Source of the DNA: Flavobacterium sp. 140616W15
GTDB taxonomy: Bacteria; Bacteroidota; Bacteroidia; Flavobacteriales; Flavobacteriaceae
Length of the DNA stretch: 64,000 bases
Assembly: GCF_003668995.1 (NCBI RefSeq)
Contig: NZ_CP033068.1
Span: 2,542,001-2,606,000, forward strand
Direction of reading: 5' to 3'
Below the pieces are notes generated by a model. The model saw only the letters and a program-made list of their open reading frames with translations. It did no database searches and was not told the DNA's origin. Below, piece by piece: positions 26,993 to 35,936 of the stretch. Every line of letters begins with the position of its first letter. Within the stretch, counting starts at the first letter, position 1. The translations under genes and the position numbers were made by a program.

Positions 26993-27115
26993 TGTCATTT
27001 CGACGAAGGAAAAATCACATATGCTGGCACATATTGTTAAAAGTACATTCGTTTAATATTGGGTAATTTAATTCGTCTGTTCTCTACCACTCGAATTCCC
27101 TTCGTTAAAATGACA
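26993..27115. repeat. 123-bp MITE-like element with terminal inverted repeats
   Basis: TGTCATTTCGACGAAGGA at 26993-27010 and the inverse of TGTCATTTTAACGAAGGGA at 27097-27115 form imperfect 17-18-bp terminal inverted repeats around about 86 bp of non-coding DNA. No clear target duplication is visible. The termini share TCCTTCG...ATGACA with the repeats at 45186 and 51789. Confidence 0.5.
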
Positions 27116-27135
27116 TAAAATGCAGGAGCAAAAAC

Positions 27136-27702
27136 CTAAGATCCTTTTTTAGAAAGTTCGTCAAGAGCAATATTCAATTCTAAAACATTCACCATTGCAG
27201 TACCTGCAAACTTTGGAGTACTGATTTTAGATTCAACCAAAGCTTTAACTTTATCTTCATCTAATTTTCTTTCTTTGGCAACACGTTTCACCTGAACCAA
27301 AGCACCTTGTGGTGAAATATTCGGATCTAAACCACTACCCGAAGCAGTAACCATATCGGCAGGAATTTCGGATTTTTTTAAATAAGGATGAACGATTAAG
27401 AAAGTATCAATTCTTTTTTGAACCACTGCTAAGTAATCAACATTGCTTGGTCCTTTATTACTTCCTCCACTACCCGCAGCGTTATAATCTACTGCCGAAG
27501 GACGACCCCAAAAATAATTAGGCTTGTCAAATTTTTGACCTATTTTTTGATATCCTACTACTTTACCATTAACCGAAATTGTTTCTCCCTTACCTTGGTT
27601 AGGCGCAAACTGCGCAATACCATAAATTGCCAAAGGATAAATAACCGCAAACAAAACAATCGTAAGCAAAGTCAATTTTAATATTGAAAATATATTTTTC
27701 AT
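27136..27702 (-). CDS. kdpC: K+-transporting ATPase subunit C
   Basis: A 188-aa single-span KdpC subunit, which stabilises the KdpFABC complex at the inner membrane. The N-terminal helix (about residues 7-28) is followed by PNYFWGRPSAVDYNAAGSGGSNKGPSN and the conserved TASGSGLDPNISPQGALVQV (about 119-138). It is 96 bp downstream of kdpB on the same strand. Confidence 0.95.
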   Translation of the reverse strand: MKNIFSILKLTLLTIVLFAVIYPLAIYGIAQFAPNQGKGETISVNGKVVGYQKIGQKFDKPNYFWGRPSAVDYNAAGSGGSNKGPSNVDYLAVVQKRIDTFLIVHPYLKKSEIPADMVTASGSGLDPNISPQGALVQVKRVAKERKLDEDKVKALVESKISTPKFAGTAMVNVLELNIALDELSKKGS

Positions 27703-27738
27703 TTGAGTTTTTTTTTGAGTTTCTAAGGGACTAAGTCT

Positions 27739-27777
27739 CTAAGTTTCTAAGTTTTCCCTAGAGCCTTAGTAACTTAG
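27739..27777. repeat. CTAAG-word palindrome between kdpB and kdpC
   Basis: CTAAGTTTCTAAG (27739-27751) and CTTAGTAACTTAG (27765-27777) are inverse copies with one mismatch. Further CTAAG words lie at 27724 and 27731. It sits in the kdpB-kdpC spacer and could act as an attenuating hairpin. Confidence 0.6.
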
Positions 27778-27798
27778 TACCTCAGAACCTTTATTTAA

Positions 27799-29856
27799 TT
27801 ACATAAAAAGAGCTACAACCAAATCAATTAATTTAATACCAATAAAAGGAATAATTAATCCACCTAAACCATATATCAATAAGTTTCGTTTTAGGATGGC
27901 ACTCGCTCCGATTGGTTTATAATCAACACCTCTCAATGCTAGAGGAATTAGTATCGGAATGATAATTGCATTAAAGATTACAGCCGATAAAATGGCGCTT
28001 TCAGGACTATGCAAATGCATGATATTCAATCCTTCAAGAGCTGGAATTGCAGTGATAAAAAGTGCAGGAACAATTGCAAAATATTTCGCTACGTCATTCG
28101 CAATAGAGAAAGTAGTAAGCGTTCCTCTAGTCATTAACAACTGTTTTCCAATTTCAATAACCTCAATTAACTTAGTTGGGTCATTATCAAGATCAACCAT
28201 GTTTCCAGCTTCCTTAGCTGCTTGAGTTCCACTATTCATTGCAACACCTACATCAGCTTGAGCAAGAGCGGGAGCATCATTAGTACCATCACCCATCATT
28301 GCAACGAGTTTACCCATTTGTTGTTCATTCTTAATGTAGTTCATTTTATCTTCAGGCTTTGCTTCAGCAATAAAATCATCAACACCTGCAGCTTCAGCAA
28401 TAAACTTAGCTGTAAGAGGATTATCTCCAGTAACCATAACCGTTTTTACACCCATTTTTCTCAAACGGTCAAAACGTTCTTTCATTCCTGTTTTTATAAT
28501 ATCCTGTAATTCAATAACACCTTGCACATGACTATTCTTTATAACTATCAATGGCGTTCCTCCTTTAGAAGAAATATCAATTACTTTTTGAGCTGTATCT
28601 GCTGGAAAAGTATTCCCTGCTTGAAGTGCAATGTTTTTCGCAGCATCCTGAGCTCCTTTTCTTATATTGGTTCCATCTTTTAAAACAACACCACTCGTTC
28701 TGGTTTCAGCAGTAAACTTGATAGTTTGTGAAATGTTATCAGTAAGAAGTGAGATAGCAGCTTCCATTTTTCCTGTCACATCTAACGTTTTACTTAGTTC
28801 GATAATACTTTTTCCTTCTGGAGTATCGTCAGCAAGAGAACTTAATACAGCCGATTCAATAAAATCTTTTTCTGAAACACCCTCAGCAGGATAAAAATTA
28901 GTAGCTTTTCTGTTTCCTATTGTAATTGTTCCTGTTTTATCCAAAAGCAATACATCAATATCTCCAGCAGTTTCTACCGCTTTTCCAGATTTTGTAATTA
29001 CATTGGCACGCAATGCTCTGTCCATACCTGCAATTCCGATTGCTGAAAGTAAACCTCCAATTGTCGTTGGAATTAAGCATACAAAAAGAGAAATAAAAGC
29101 AGCAATTGTTATTGGTGCGTTGGCATAATCAGCAAATGGTTTTAAGGTAACACAAACAATTACAAAGATTAGAGTAAATGCCGCTAGTAAAATAGTTAGA
29201 GCTATTTCATTTGGAGTTTTCTGACGACTTGCTCCTTCTACTAAAGCAATCATTTTATCAAGAAAACTTTCTCCCGGTTCAGAGGTTACAATTACTTTAA
29301 TCTTATCCGACAATACTTTTGTACCTCCAGTTACTGATGATTTATCTCCACCAGCTTCTCGAATTACAGGAGCACTTTCTCCAGTAATCGCACTTTCGTC
29401 AATTGTAGCCAAACCTTCGATGATTTCACCATCAGTTGCAATTAAATCTCCTGCCTCACAAACAAAAACATCTCCTTTTTTTAATTCCGAAGAACTAATG
29501 TTTTTAATTTCACCATTAGCCAGGATTTGTTTTGCAGGCGTTTCTTCTCGTGTTTTTCTTAAACTATCCGCTTGCGCTTTACCTCTTGCTTCGGCAATAG
29601 CTTCGGCGAAATTGGCAAACAAAAGAGTTGCTAGTAAAATTAAAAATACAATTAAATTATAAGCAAAACTACCTTGGTCCTGTGCTCCCATTAATATGGA
29701 AATACAAACGGCAAGCATAATGGCAGTTCCTATTTCTACGGTAAACATTACCGGATTTTTAATCATCAATTTTGGATTAAGCTTCACAAAAGATTGCACC
29801 AAGGCATCTTTTACCTGCTTACTTTCAAACAATGAATTGGATTTATTGTTAGTCAT
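27799..29856 (-). CDS. kdpB: K+-transporting P-type ATPase subunit B
   Basis: A 685-aa P-type ATPase catalytic subunit, matching the usual length of about 680. It has the actuator motif TGESAPV (about residue 160), phosphorylation motif DKTGTITIG (about 306), nucleotide-binding KGAQDAA, and hinge motif [20 protein letters not shown] (about 515). Transmembrane segments cluster at about 36-90, 215-270 and 570-680. It powers K+ import by KdpA. It is separated from kdpA by an oppositely oriented four-helix-bundle gene. Confidence 0.96.
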   Translation of the reverse strand: MTNNKSNSLFESKQVKDALVQSFVKLNPKLMIKNPVMFTVEIGTAIMLAVCISILMGAQDQGSFAYNLIVFLILLATLLFANFAEAIAEARGKAQADSLRKTREETPAKQILANGEIKNISSSELKKGDVFVCEAGDLIATDGEIIEGLATIDESAITGESAPVIREAGGDKSSVTGGTKVLSDKIKVIVTSEPGESFLDKMIALVEGASRQKTPNEIALTILLAAFTLIFVIVCVTLKPFADYANAPITIAAFISLFVCLIPTTIGGLLSAIGIAGMDRALRANVITKSGKAVETAGDIDVLLLDKTGTITIGNRKATNFYPAEGVSEKDFIESAVLSSLADDTPEGKSIIELSKTLDVTGKMEAAISLLTDNISQTIKFTAETRTSGVVLKDGTNIRKGAQDAAKNIALQAGNTFPADTAQKVIDISSKGGTPLIVIKNSHVQGVIELQDIIKTGMKERFDRLRKMGVKTVMVTGDNPLTAKFIAEAAGVDDFIAEAKPEDKMNYIKNEQQMGKLVAMMGDGTNDAPALAQADVGVAMNSGTQAAKEAGNMVDLDNDPTKLIEVIEIGKQLLMTRGTLTTFSIANDVAKYFAIVPALFITAIPALEGLNIMHLHSPESAILSAVIFNAIIIPILIPLALRGVDYKPIGASAILKRNLLIYGLGGLIIPFIGIKLIDLVVALFM

Positions 29857-29931
29857 TTTCTTATGTTAAATATTAGATGTTATATGTGAAATGTCGTACG
29901 TTTGAATAAATTCGTTAAAAATATTTAAAGT

Positions 29932-30300
29932 ATGAAGCCACATAAAAATTTGAATTCTTGGATTAAAAGTTTTGAATTTGTCAAAGAAATTTATTTAGTT
30001 ACAAATCAATTTCCATCTGATGAAAAATTTGGAATAACATCTCAAATCAGAAGAGCTGCTGTTTCTGTCCCAGTAAATATTGCCGAAGGAGCTGCTAGAA
30101 AAGGGCTAAAAGAATTTAACCATTTTTTGCATATTTCGCTAGGCTCACTATCAGAACTTGACACATTAATTTTACTGAGTAAAGAATTAAACTTTATCGA
30201 CAATGAAAACTGTGAACAACTGATTAGAAAATTAGACATCATAGGAAAACTTATTTATGGATTAATTAAAAATCTTGAAAGTAGGTTGCAAAATCAGTAA
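29932..30300 (+). CDS. four-helix bundle (23S rRNA IVS-type) protein
   Basis: A 122-aa protein of the four-helix-bundle family first seen in 23S rRNA intervening sequences. The diagnostic middle is FPSDEKFGITSQIRRAAVSVPVNIAEGAARKG (about residues 27-58). It lies between kdpA and kdpB but on the opposite strand, interrupting an operon that is normally contiguous. A homologue with the same core is at 35527. No function is established for free-standing members. Confidence 0.9.
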   Translation: MKPHKNLNSWIKSFEFVKEIYLVTNQFPSDEKFGITSQIRRAAVSVPVNIAEGAARKGLKEFNHFLHISLGSLSELDTLILLSKELNFIDNENCEQLIRKLDIIGKLIYGLIKNLESRLQNQ

Positions 30301-30432
30301 ATATATTTCTGTGTGTAATGTTTTTTTTAGTTGTAAAACCTAGTTTTTCATCTAGCTTTTCACATTTTACTTTTTCATATTTCACTTCATACATTTCACT
30401 CGATTCGCTTTTTACATTTTACCAAAAACTTT

Positions 30433-32151
30433 TTACATCGAAAAATATTCTGCCAATGGACCTAAAGCCAACGCTGGGAAGAATGATAAGGCAGCGATAA
30501 TTGCAATTACAGCAAAAACCATAACTCCAAAAATAGAAGTATCCGTTTTTAAAGTTCCAGCACTTTCAGGGATATATTTTTTATTAGCAAGTAATCCAGC
30601 AATAGCCAATGGCCCGATTATAGGAATAAAACGGCTCAACAACAATACTATACCAGTAGTAATATTCCAGAAAGGATTGTTATCTCCTAAACCTTCAAAG
30701 CCAGAACCATTATTTGCAGCACTCGAGGTATATTCATATAACATTTCCGAAAATCCATGATTCCCTGGATTATTTAACCAACCCGTTGCATTACCGCTAA
30801 ACCAAAATCCCATTGCAGTATCATTAGCAGCAAAATAAGAGGCCAAAGCCGTTCCTGATAGTATCAATAAAGGATGAAGAATAGCAATAAAAGCAGCAAT
30901 TTTAACCTCCCGAGCTTCGATTTTCTTACCTAAAAATTCAGGAGTTCGACCCACCATTAATCCAGAAATAAATACTGCCAGAATAATAAAAACATAAAAG
31001 TTAAGGATACCAACACCACAACCACCATAAAAAGCATTGACCATCATAGCAAGTAATTCCATAGCACCCGAAATAGGCATCGAGCTATCGTGCATGCTAT
31101 TAACTGAACCTGTAGAAATTACTGTTGTGGCAATACTCCAGAATCCTGAAATAGCTGGTCCAAAACGAACCTCCTTACCTTCCATGGCTCCTGTTGCTTG
31201 AGCAATTCCCATTCTTTCGATAGCAGGATTCCCATTAATTTCGCTCGTAACCGTTGGGATAACCAGAAGTAAGAATCCGATCGTCATTACTCCAAAAATT
31301 ACATATGAAAATTTTCTTTTCTTTAAATAAAAACCTAAAGCAAAAATCATTGCAAACGGAACAATTAATTGAGCCCATAATTCGACAGCATTCGAAAAAT
31401 AACTAGGATTCTCTAATGGATGAGCTGAGTTAGCTCCAAAAAATCCACCACCATTTGTACCAATATGTTTTATAGCAATAAAAGTAGCAGCTGGTCCGCG
31501 AGAAACCTCCACATTATCACCTTGTAAAGTAGTGATTGCATCTTTACCCTCAAAAGTCATCGGAGAACCGCTAAATACAAGAGCAGTAGCTACAATAGCA
31601 GAAAGTGGTAATAAAATACGAGTACAACTTTTTATAAAGTAATTATAAAAGTTACCTAGCTTATCTGTAGTTCTCTCTTTCATGGCCGTAAAAACCATTG
31701 CGGCAGCAGCCAGTCCGACACCAGCCGAGACAAATTGCAAGAACATCAAGAACATTTGTGATAAATAAGATACACCGCTTTCACCCGAGTAATGTTGTAA
31801 ATTACAATTTACAAGAAACGAAATAGCTGTATTAAATGCTAAATCTGGACTCATCGATGGATTGTTATCGGGGTTTAAAAATAATGACCCTTGAAACAAT
31901 AAGATAAAAAAGCAAAGAAAAAACCAAACCATATTTATACTTAAAAGAGCTTTTAAGTGTTGTTTCCAGTTCATTTCCTGGGTGGAATTAATTCCACTGA
32001 TTTTAAAAATAAGTTTTTCAATTGGATTGAAAATCGGATCAAATAGTGTTTTATCGCCCAAATAGACTTTAGCAATATATTTCCCTAAAGGAATGGCTAA
32101 AACTATCGTTAGGATAAAAATACCGATGATGCCAAATAATTCTGTATTCAT
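30433..32151 (-). CDS. kdpA: K+-transporting ATPase subunit A
   Basis: A 572-aa integral membrane K+ channel-like subunit of KdpFABC. It contains about ten hydrophobic helices and selectivity-filter-like segments SFLVNCNLQHYSGESG (about 112-127), KHIGTNGGGFFGANSAHPLENP (about 228-249), FYGGCGVGILNF and TSSAANNGSGFEGLGDN. The length is close to the usual 557-580. It begins 147 nt downstream of kdpF. Confidence 0.96.
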   Translation of the reverse strand: MNTELFGIIGIFILTIVLAIPLGKYIAKVYLGDKTLFDPIFNPIEKLIFKISGINSTQEMNWKQHLKALLSINMVWFFLCFFILLFQGSLFLNPDNNPSMSPDLAFNTAISFLVNCNLQHYSGESGVSYLSQMFLMFLQFVSAGVGLAAAAMVFTAMKERTTDKLGNFYNYFIKSCTRILLPLSAIVATALVFSGSPMTFEGKDAITTLQGDNVEVSRGPAATFIAIKHIGTNGGGFFGANSAHPLENPSYFSNAVELWAQLIVPFAMIFALGFYLKKRKFSYVIFGVMTIGFLLLVIPTVTSEINGNPAIERMGIAQATGAMEGKEVRFGPAISGFWSIATTVISTGSVNSMHDSSMPISGAMELLAMMVNAFYGGCGVGILNFYVFIILAVFISGLMVGRTPEFLGKKIEAREVKIAAFIAILHPLLILSGTALASYFAANDTAMGFWFSGNATGWLNNPGNHGFSEMLYEYTSSAANNGSGFEGLGDNNPFWNITTGIVLLLSRFIPIIGPLAIAGLLANKKYIPESAGTLKTDTSIFGVMVFAVIAIIAALSFFPALALGPLAEYFSM

Positions 32152-32298
32152 AAGATGTGTTTTGTTTATTGTAAAATGTTGATTGCAAAATGTTAATTGT
32201 AAAATATGAGAAGTAAAAACAAACTGATGTACATCATCTAACCTTCTTACTTTTCTCTTTTTACTTTTTACTTTTTTACAGAAAGCATTTTACGTAAT

Positions 32299-32376
32299 TT
32301 AAAATTTTTCGGGTTTGATTAATACATAAATCAAATAGCCAAAAACAGCAAGGGCAATAATAAATAATGCAGTCAT
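32299..32376 (-). CDS. kdpF: K+-transporting ATPase subunit F
   Basis: A 25-aa membrane peptide: MTALFIIALAVFGYLIYVL followed by a short KPEKF tail. One transmembrane helix with the Y-L-I-Y-x-L-x-x-P-E-x-F ending is the KdpF signature. It stabilises the Kdp complex by packing against KdpA. It precedes kdpA on the same strand and is preceded 3 nt upstream by another small membrane ORF. Confidence 0.88.
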   Translation of the reverse strand: MTALFIIALAVFGYLIYVLIKPEKF

Positions 32377-32379
32377 GAT

Positions 32380-32466
32380 TTAAATTTTTTCAAAGAATTC
32401 TACAGATTTAAAAAAAATCGCAAAGAGTAAAACAGCCAGTGCGAGTAAAAGAATAGTGATTAACAT
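32380..32466 (-). CDS. 28-aa KdpF-like membrane peptide
   Basis: ATG at 32466 opens 28 codons (MLITILLLALAVLLFAIFF, then KSVEFFEKI) ending TAA 3 nt before the kdpF ATG. It has one hydrophobic helix and a charged tail like KdpF, and shares the LALAV core with KdpF (IIALAVFGY). The tight spacing and shared architecture suggest a translationally coupled second small subunit. It is too short for statistical confidence; its existence as a protein is an inference. Confidence 0.6.
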   Translation of the reverse strand: MLITILLLALAVLLFAIFFKSVEFFEKI

Positions 32467-32563
32467 AGGTTTTTTTTATTAAAATGGTTAAATGTGAAAA
32501 TGTTAGAAGTAATAAGTGATATTTTTTTAAATGCGAAACACGAGTCATTTTACATTTCACAAA

Positions 32564-32845
32564 CTATACTCCCAAAGAATTAATTTGTTTTATGTATTCT
32601 GCCTTCAACGATTTTGGAAATAAATCAGAAATCGTACAGTGACGCAATTCCATAAAAGAAGAAACCGAGAAAACGTACACATTCGAAATGGCACTTTTAG
32701 TTTCGTAGCTTCCCGTAATATAAAGTCGCTCAGCAAGTGCTAGACATTTTTTTGCTCTAATAATATTTCCAGTAATGATAGCTGTCTTAGTAACTTCTGC
32801 AAAGCGTTCTGCTTGTTTATAGATCGAGCTGACTTGATTTTTCAT
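32564..32845 (-). CDS. hypothetical protein of the kdp cluster (DUF7674-like)
   Basis: A 93-aa all-helical soluble protein: SSIYKQAERFAEVTKTAIITGNIIRAKKCLALAERLYITGS at the N-terminus looks TPR-like, followed by ISNVYVFSVSSFMELRHCTISDLFPKSLKAEYIKQIN. It resembles small DUF7674-type proteins, which I recall near Bacteroidota kdp genes, but the assignment is tentative. It lies between the sigma-54 regulator and kdpF and is probably the first gene of the structural operon. Confidence 0.7.
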   Translation of the reverse strand: MKNQVSSIYKQAERFAEVTKTAIITGNIIRAKKCLALAERLYITGSYETKSAISNVYVFSVSSFMELRHCTISDLFPKSLKAEYIKQINSLGV

Positions 32846-32874
32846 AAGAATGATTTTTTATGTTCTCTTCCCTT

Positions 32875-32892
32875 ATGCCAAAATACATTCCA
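32875..32892 (-). promoter_or_regulatory. weak candidate sigma-54 promoter for the kdp structural operon
   Basis: On the minus strand TGGAATGTATTTTGGCAT matches the -24/-12 consensus TGGCAC-R-N4-TTGC at TGG, A, Y, R and TTG, but has G instead of C in the -12 GC. It lies about 30 bp before the 32845 start, downstream of a gene for a sigma-54 activator. The context is good; the match is imperfect. Confidence 0.3.
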
Positions 32893-32961
32893 AAAAAAAC
32901 AAAAACCTTCAAAGTATTCAAAATCAATGCTATACCAAATTTACATTAAAAAAAGCCATAA

Positions 32962-32990
32962 AAAAAGCCTATCAAAATGATAGGCTTTTC
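32962..32990 (-). terminator. terminator after the NtrC-type regulator
   Basis: GCCTATCA and TGATAGGC are exact 8-bp arms around AAA, with A and T runs on both sides, so it can work in both directions. It lies 19 bp after the regulator's stop and separates it from the kdp structural operon. Confidence 0.85.
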
Positions 32991-33008
32991 TCAGAATAGT
33001 ATGTTCTG

Positions 33009-34349
33009 CTAATGAATGTTATATTCGTCTAATTTCCGATAAAGAGTTGCAACTCCTATTTCTAGTAATCGTGCTGCTTCTGCTTTATTTCCTTTAGTAT
33101 AATTAAGTACTTTCTGAATATGAAGTTTTTCGATGCTCTGCATTGAAAATGCAGAAACTATTTTGCTACTTTTATCCACTTGATGTTGCATTTCATAAGG
33201 CAAAACATCCAAAGTTAAAACATCACCATTTACCAAAATAACAGAACGTTCTATAACGTTTTTTAATTCACGAACATTTCCTGGCCATTGATATGATTCC
33301 ATTTTTTGCATGAAACCTTCATCTATAGACAACGCTTTTTTATTGGTTTTATCCGAAAATTGTTTTACATAATAATGTGCCAATGGTTCGATATCTTTTA
33401 CTCTTTCGCGCAAAGACGGAATTTTAATTTCAAATATATTCAACCTAAAATATAAATCTGATCGAAAACGATGTTCTTCACTTTCTGTTTTTAAATCCCT
33501 ATTAGTTGCAGCAATCAACCTAAAGTTAGATTTTCGAGGAGTAGTGTCCCCTAGCTGAATGTATTCATTGGTTTCTAGCACACGTAATAACTTCGCTTGC
33601 AATTCTAATGGCATTTCTCCTATTTCGTCAAGAAATAAAGTCCCTCCGTTTGCTTCTTCTATAAAACCTTTTTTATCTTTAATCGCACCTGTAAAGGCGC
33701 CTTGCTTATGTCCGAACAATTCACTCTCAAGGATTTCTTTACTAAAAGTACTGCAATTTAATGCCACGAATGATTTTCCAACTCTATTACTATTTTCATG
33801 AATAGACTGTGCAAAAACTTCTTTCCCTGTTCCTGTTTCACCAGTTAAAAGCACAGTCGAATCCGTTTTAGAAACTCTTCGTGCCAAATCAATTACTTGC
33901 TCCAATCCTTTTGATTTTCCAATAATATTATCAAATGAATATTTATCAGAAATACGTTTTTCGAGTTGTTTGACTTTCTTCTGTAATTGTACTTTCTCTA
34001 AAGCCTTATATAAAAGCGGAATAATTTTATCATTATCATCCCCTTTTACAATATAATCGAAAGCGCCATTTTTCATGGCTTGAACACCATCAGGAATATT
34101 ACCAAAAGCAGTTAACAAAATAACTTCTGTAAGTGGAAAAGCCGATTTTATCTTTTGAAGAAAATCAACACCATTTCCATCAGGAAGCTTAACATCACAA
34201 AGCACAACATCAATATCATTTTGTTCCAATTTCTTATAACCCGATTTTAAATCTGGTGCTTCAAAGACTTCGAAACCTTCTGAGCGTATGATTCTAGCGA
34301 GAAGATTACGTAATTTTTCTTCATCGTCAATAATAAGTGTCTTTTTCAA
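33009..34349 (-). CDS. sigma-54-dependent response regulator (NtrC family)
   Basis: A 446-aa activator: receiver domain (residues 1-120, phosphoacceptor in [14 protein letters not shown]), AAA+ domain (about 140-370; Walker [17 protein letters not shown], sigma-54 contact loop [14 protein letters not shown], Walker [13 protein letters not shown]) and a Fis-type HTH (about 405-446, [20 protein letters not shown]). It presumably takes the place of the OmpR-type KdpE that regulates kdp in Proteobacteria. Its partner kinase is probably the one at 22404. Confidence 0.93.
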   Translation of the reverse strand: MKKTLIIDDEEKLRNLLARIIRSEGFEVFEAPDLKSGYKKLEQNDIDVVLCDVKLPDGNGVDFLQKIKSAFPLTEVILLTAFGNIPDGVQAMKNGAFDYIVKGDDNDKIIPLLYKALEKVQLQKKVKQLEKRISDKYSFDNIIGKSKGLEQVIDLARRVSKTDSTVLLTGETGTGKEVFAQSIHENSNRVGKSFVALNCSTFSKEILESELFGHKQGAFTGAIKDKKGFIEEANGGTLFLDEIGEMPLELQAKLLRVLETNEYIQLGDTTPRKSNFRLIAATNRDLKTESEEHRFRSDLYFRLNIFEIKIPSLRERVKDIEPLAHYYVKQFSDKTNKKALSIDEGFMQKMESYQWPGNVRELKNVIERSVILVNGDVLTLDVLPYEMQHQVDKSSKIVSAFSMQSIEKLHIQKVLNYTKGNKAEAARLLEIGVATLYRKLDEYNIH

Positions 34350-34568
34350 AATAGAAATTTGTGAATTTATTTTTCAAAATTAGTTATTTTAGTTATTTGT
34401 TAATAAAATACTTCTAAATACTTTCCATTAATAATAATTCTTCAAAACTTTTACCTCCCATTTTTATATTCCCAATCAAAATTAGATTTAAAAAAATTCT
34501 ATTTATTACTTTTACAGATTCAAAATATAAATCAATCCGATTGTATCGGAACTAAATCATAGATCACA

Positions 34569-35387
34569 ATGTCTGTAGCAAAAAAAGATTATAAAAGAAT
34601 TACGACTAAATCATTAATTGAAATGAAAGCCAATGGGCAAAAAATTTCAATGCTTACGGCTTACGATTACACCATGGCCAAAATTGTTGATACTGCTGGA
34701 ATTGATGTAATTCTTGTTGGAGACTCGGCTTCAAATGTAATGGCAGGTCATGAAACTACATTACCAATTACTTTGGATCAAATGATATATCATGCATCAT
34801 CTGTAGTAAGAGCTATCGAAAGAGCTTTGGTAGTTGTTGATTTACCTTTTGGAAGCTACCAATCGGATCCAAAAGAAGCTTTACGTTCTGCTATCAGAAT
34901 CATGAAAGAAAGCGGTGGTCATGCTGTAAAACTAGAAGGAGGAAAAGAAATTAAAGAATCTATAAAAAAGATATTAAACGCTGGAATTCCTGTTATGGGA
35001 CACTTAGGTTTAACACCACAATCAATATATAAATTCGGAACATACACTGTTCGTGCAAAAGAAGAGGATGAAGCCGAAAAACTAATTGCTGATGCAAAAA
35101 TGCTAGAAAAAATTGGTTGTTTTGCTTTGGTTCTTGAAAAAATCCCTGCACATTTAGCTCAAAAGGTTGCCGAAAGTATCTCAATCCCAGTTATCGGAAT
35201 TGGAGCTGGTGGTCAAGTAGATGGTCAAGTTCTTGTAATTCACGATATGCTAGGAATGAACAATGAGTTTAGTCCACGTTTCTTAAGACGCTACATGAAT
35301 TTGTACGAAGGAATGACTACAGCAATTAGCCAATATGTAGATGATGTGAAATCAGGAGATTTCCCTAATACTAGTGAGCAATACTAA
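34569..35387 (+). CDS. panB: 3-methyl-2-oxobutanoate hydroxymethyltransferase
   Basis: A 272-aa TIM-barrel enzyme of pantothenate synthesis, transferring a one-carbon unit from methylene-THF to ketoisovalerate. Key segments: [47 protein letters not shown] (metal ligands in GDS and the following Asp), [21 protein letters not shown] and [24 protein letters not shown]. The length matches the family. It is divergent from the sigma-54 regulator with 219 bp between. Confidence 0.95.
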   Translation: MSVAKKDYKRITTKSLIEMKANGQKISMLTAYDYTMAKIVDTAGIDVILVGDSASNVMAGHETTLPITLDQMIYHASSVVRAIERALVVVDLPFGSYQSDPKEALRSAIRIMKESGGHAVKLEGGKEIKESIKKILNAGIPVMGHLGLTPQSIYKFGTYTVRAKEEDEAEKLIADAKMLEKIGCFALVLEKIPAHLAQKVAESISIPVIGIGAGGQVDGQVLVIHDMLGMNNEFSPRFLRRYMNLYEGMTTAISQYVDDVKSGDFPNTSEQY

Positions 35388-35410
35388 ATTTAGACTTCTT
35401 AGATTATTAG

Positions 35411-35502
35411 ACTTACTTAGATTATTGAGTTATTATGTTTTTTTTGTAGTGTAAATCTTATTTTATATGCTAATTTTACAGACCTCAATAATCTAAGTAA
35501 GT
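35411..35502. repeat. perfect 19-bp inverted repeat after panB
   Basis: ACTTACTTAGATTATTGAG (35411-35429) and its exact inverse (35484-35502) are separated by 54 nt. Additional TTAGATTATTAGAC words precede the left arm. It lies between panB and a four-helix-bundle gene. Confidence 0.8.
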
Positions 35503-35526
35503 ATAACCCAATCTAAAAATCTGAAA

Positions 35527-35877
35527 ATGCATCAATTTAAACAACTAGGAATATGGAAAAAGAGCAGATTACTTTGTTCTAAAATTTATAATATCACCGC
35601 TACATTTCCTAGTGAAGAAAAATTCGGAATCACAAATCAACTCAGAAGAGCATCAGTTTCAATTCCATCCAATATTGCCGAAGGTTCATCAAGAAACTCT
35701 AATAAAGATTTTGCACGATTTTTAGAAATTGCCATTGGATCTGCTTATGAAGTAGAAACACAGCTTCTAATCTCGTCAGATTTAGGATTTATTACAGAAG
35801 AAAACACAATTGAATTAGCCAATTTATTGGAAGAAATTATTAAAATGACATCACGGTTTAGAGCTACTTTATTATAA
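35527..35877 (+). CDS. four-helix bundle (23S rRNA IVS-type) protein
   Basis: A 116-aa protein with the family core FPSEEKFGITNQLRRASVSIPSNIAEGSSR (about residues 27-56), homologous to the one at 29932. It sits between panB and the pseudouridine synthase and is flanked on both sides by similar AATCTAAG...TCTAAAAATCT sequences (35490-35526 and 35893-35936), as if inserted into a duplicated leader. No function is established. Confidence 0.9.
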   Translation: MHQFKQLGIWKKSRLLCSKIYNITATFPSEEKFGITNQLRRASVSIPSNIAEGSSRNSNKDFARFLEIAIGSAYEVETQLLISSDLGFITEENTIELANLLEEIIKMTSRFRATLL

Positions 35878-35936
35878 TATTTTATTCTAAAAAATCTAAG
35901 AAGTCTAAGCCTGTCTAAAAATCTAAAAAGTCTAAT

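Noticed and set aside
32299..32466. KdpE-type OmpR regulator near kdpFABC
   Set aside because: I looked for one around the Kdp genes; the only regulator is the NtrC-type protein at 33009, and the space upstream of kdpA holds just two small membrane ORFs.
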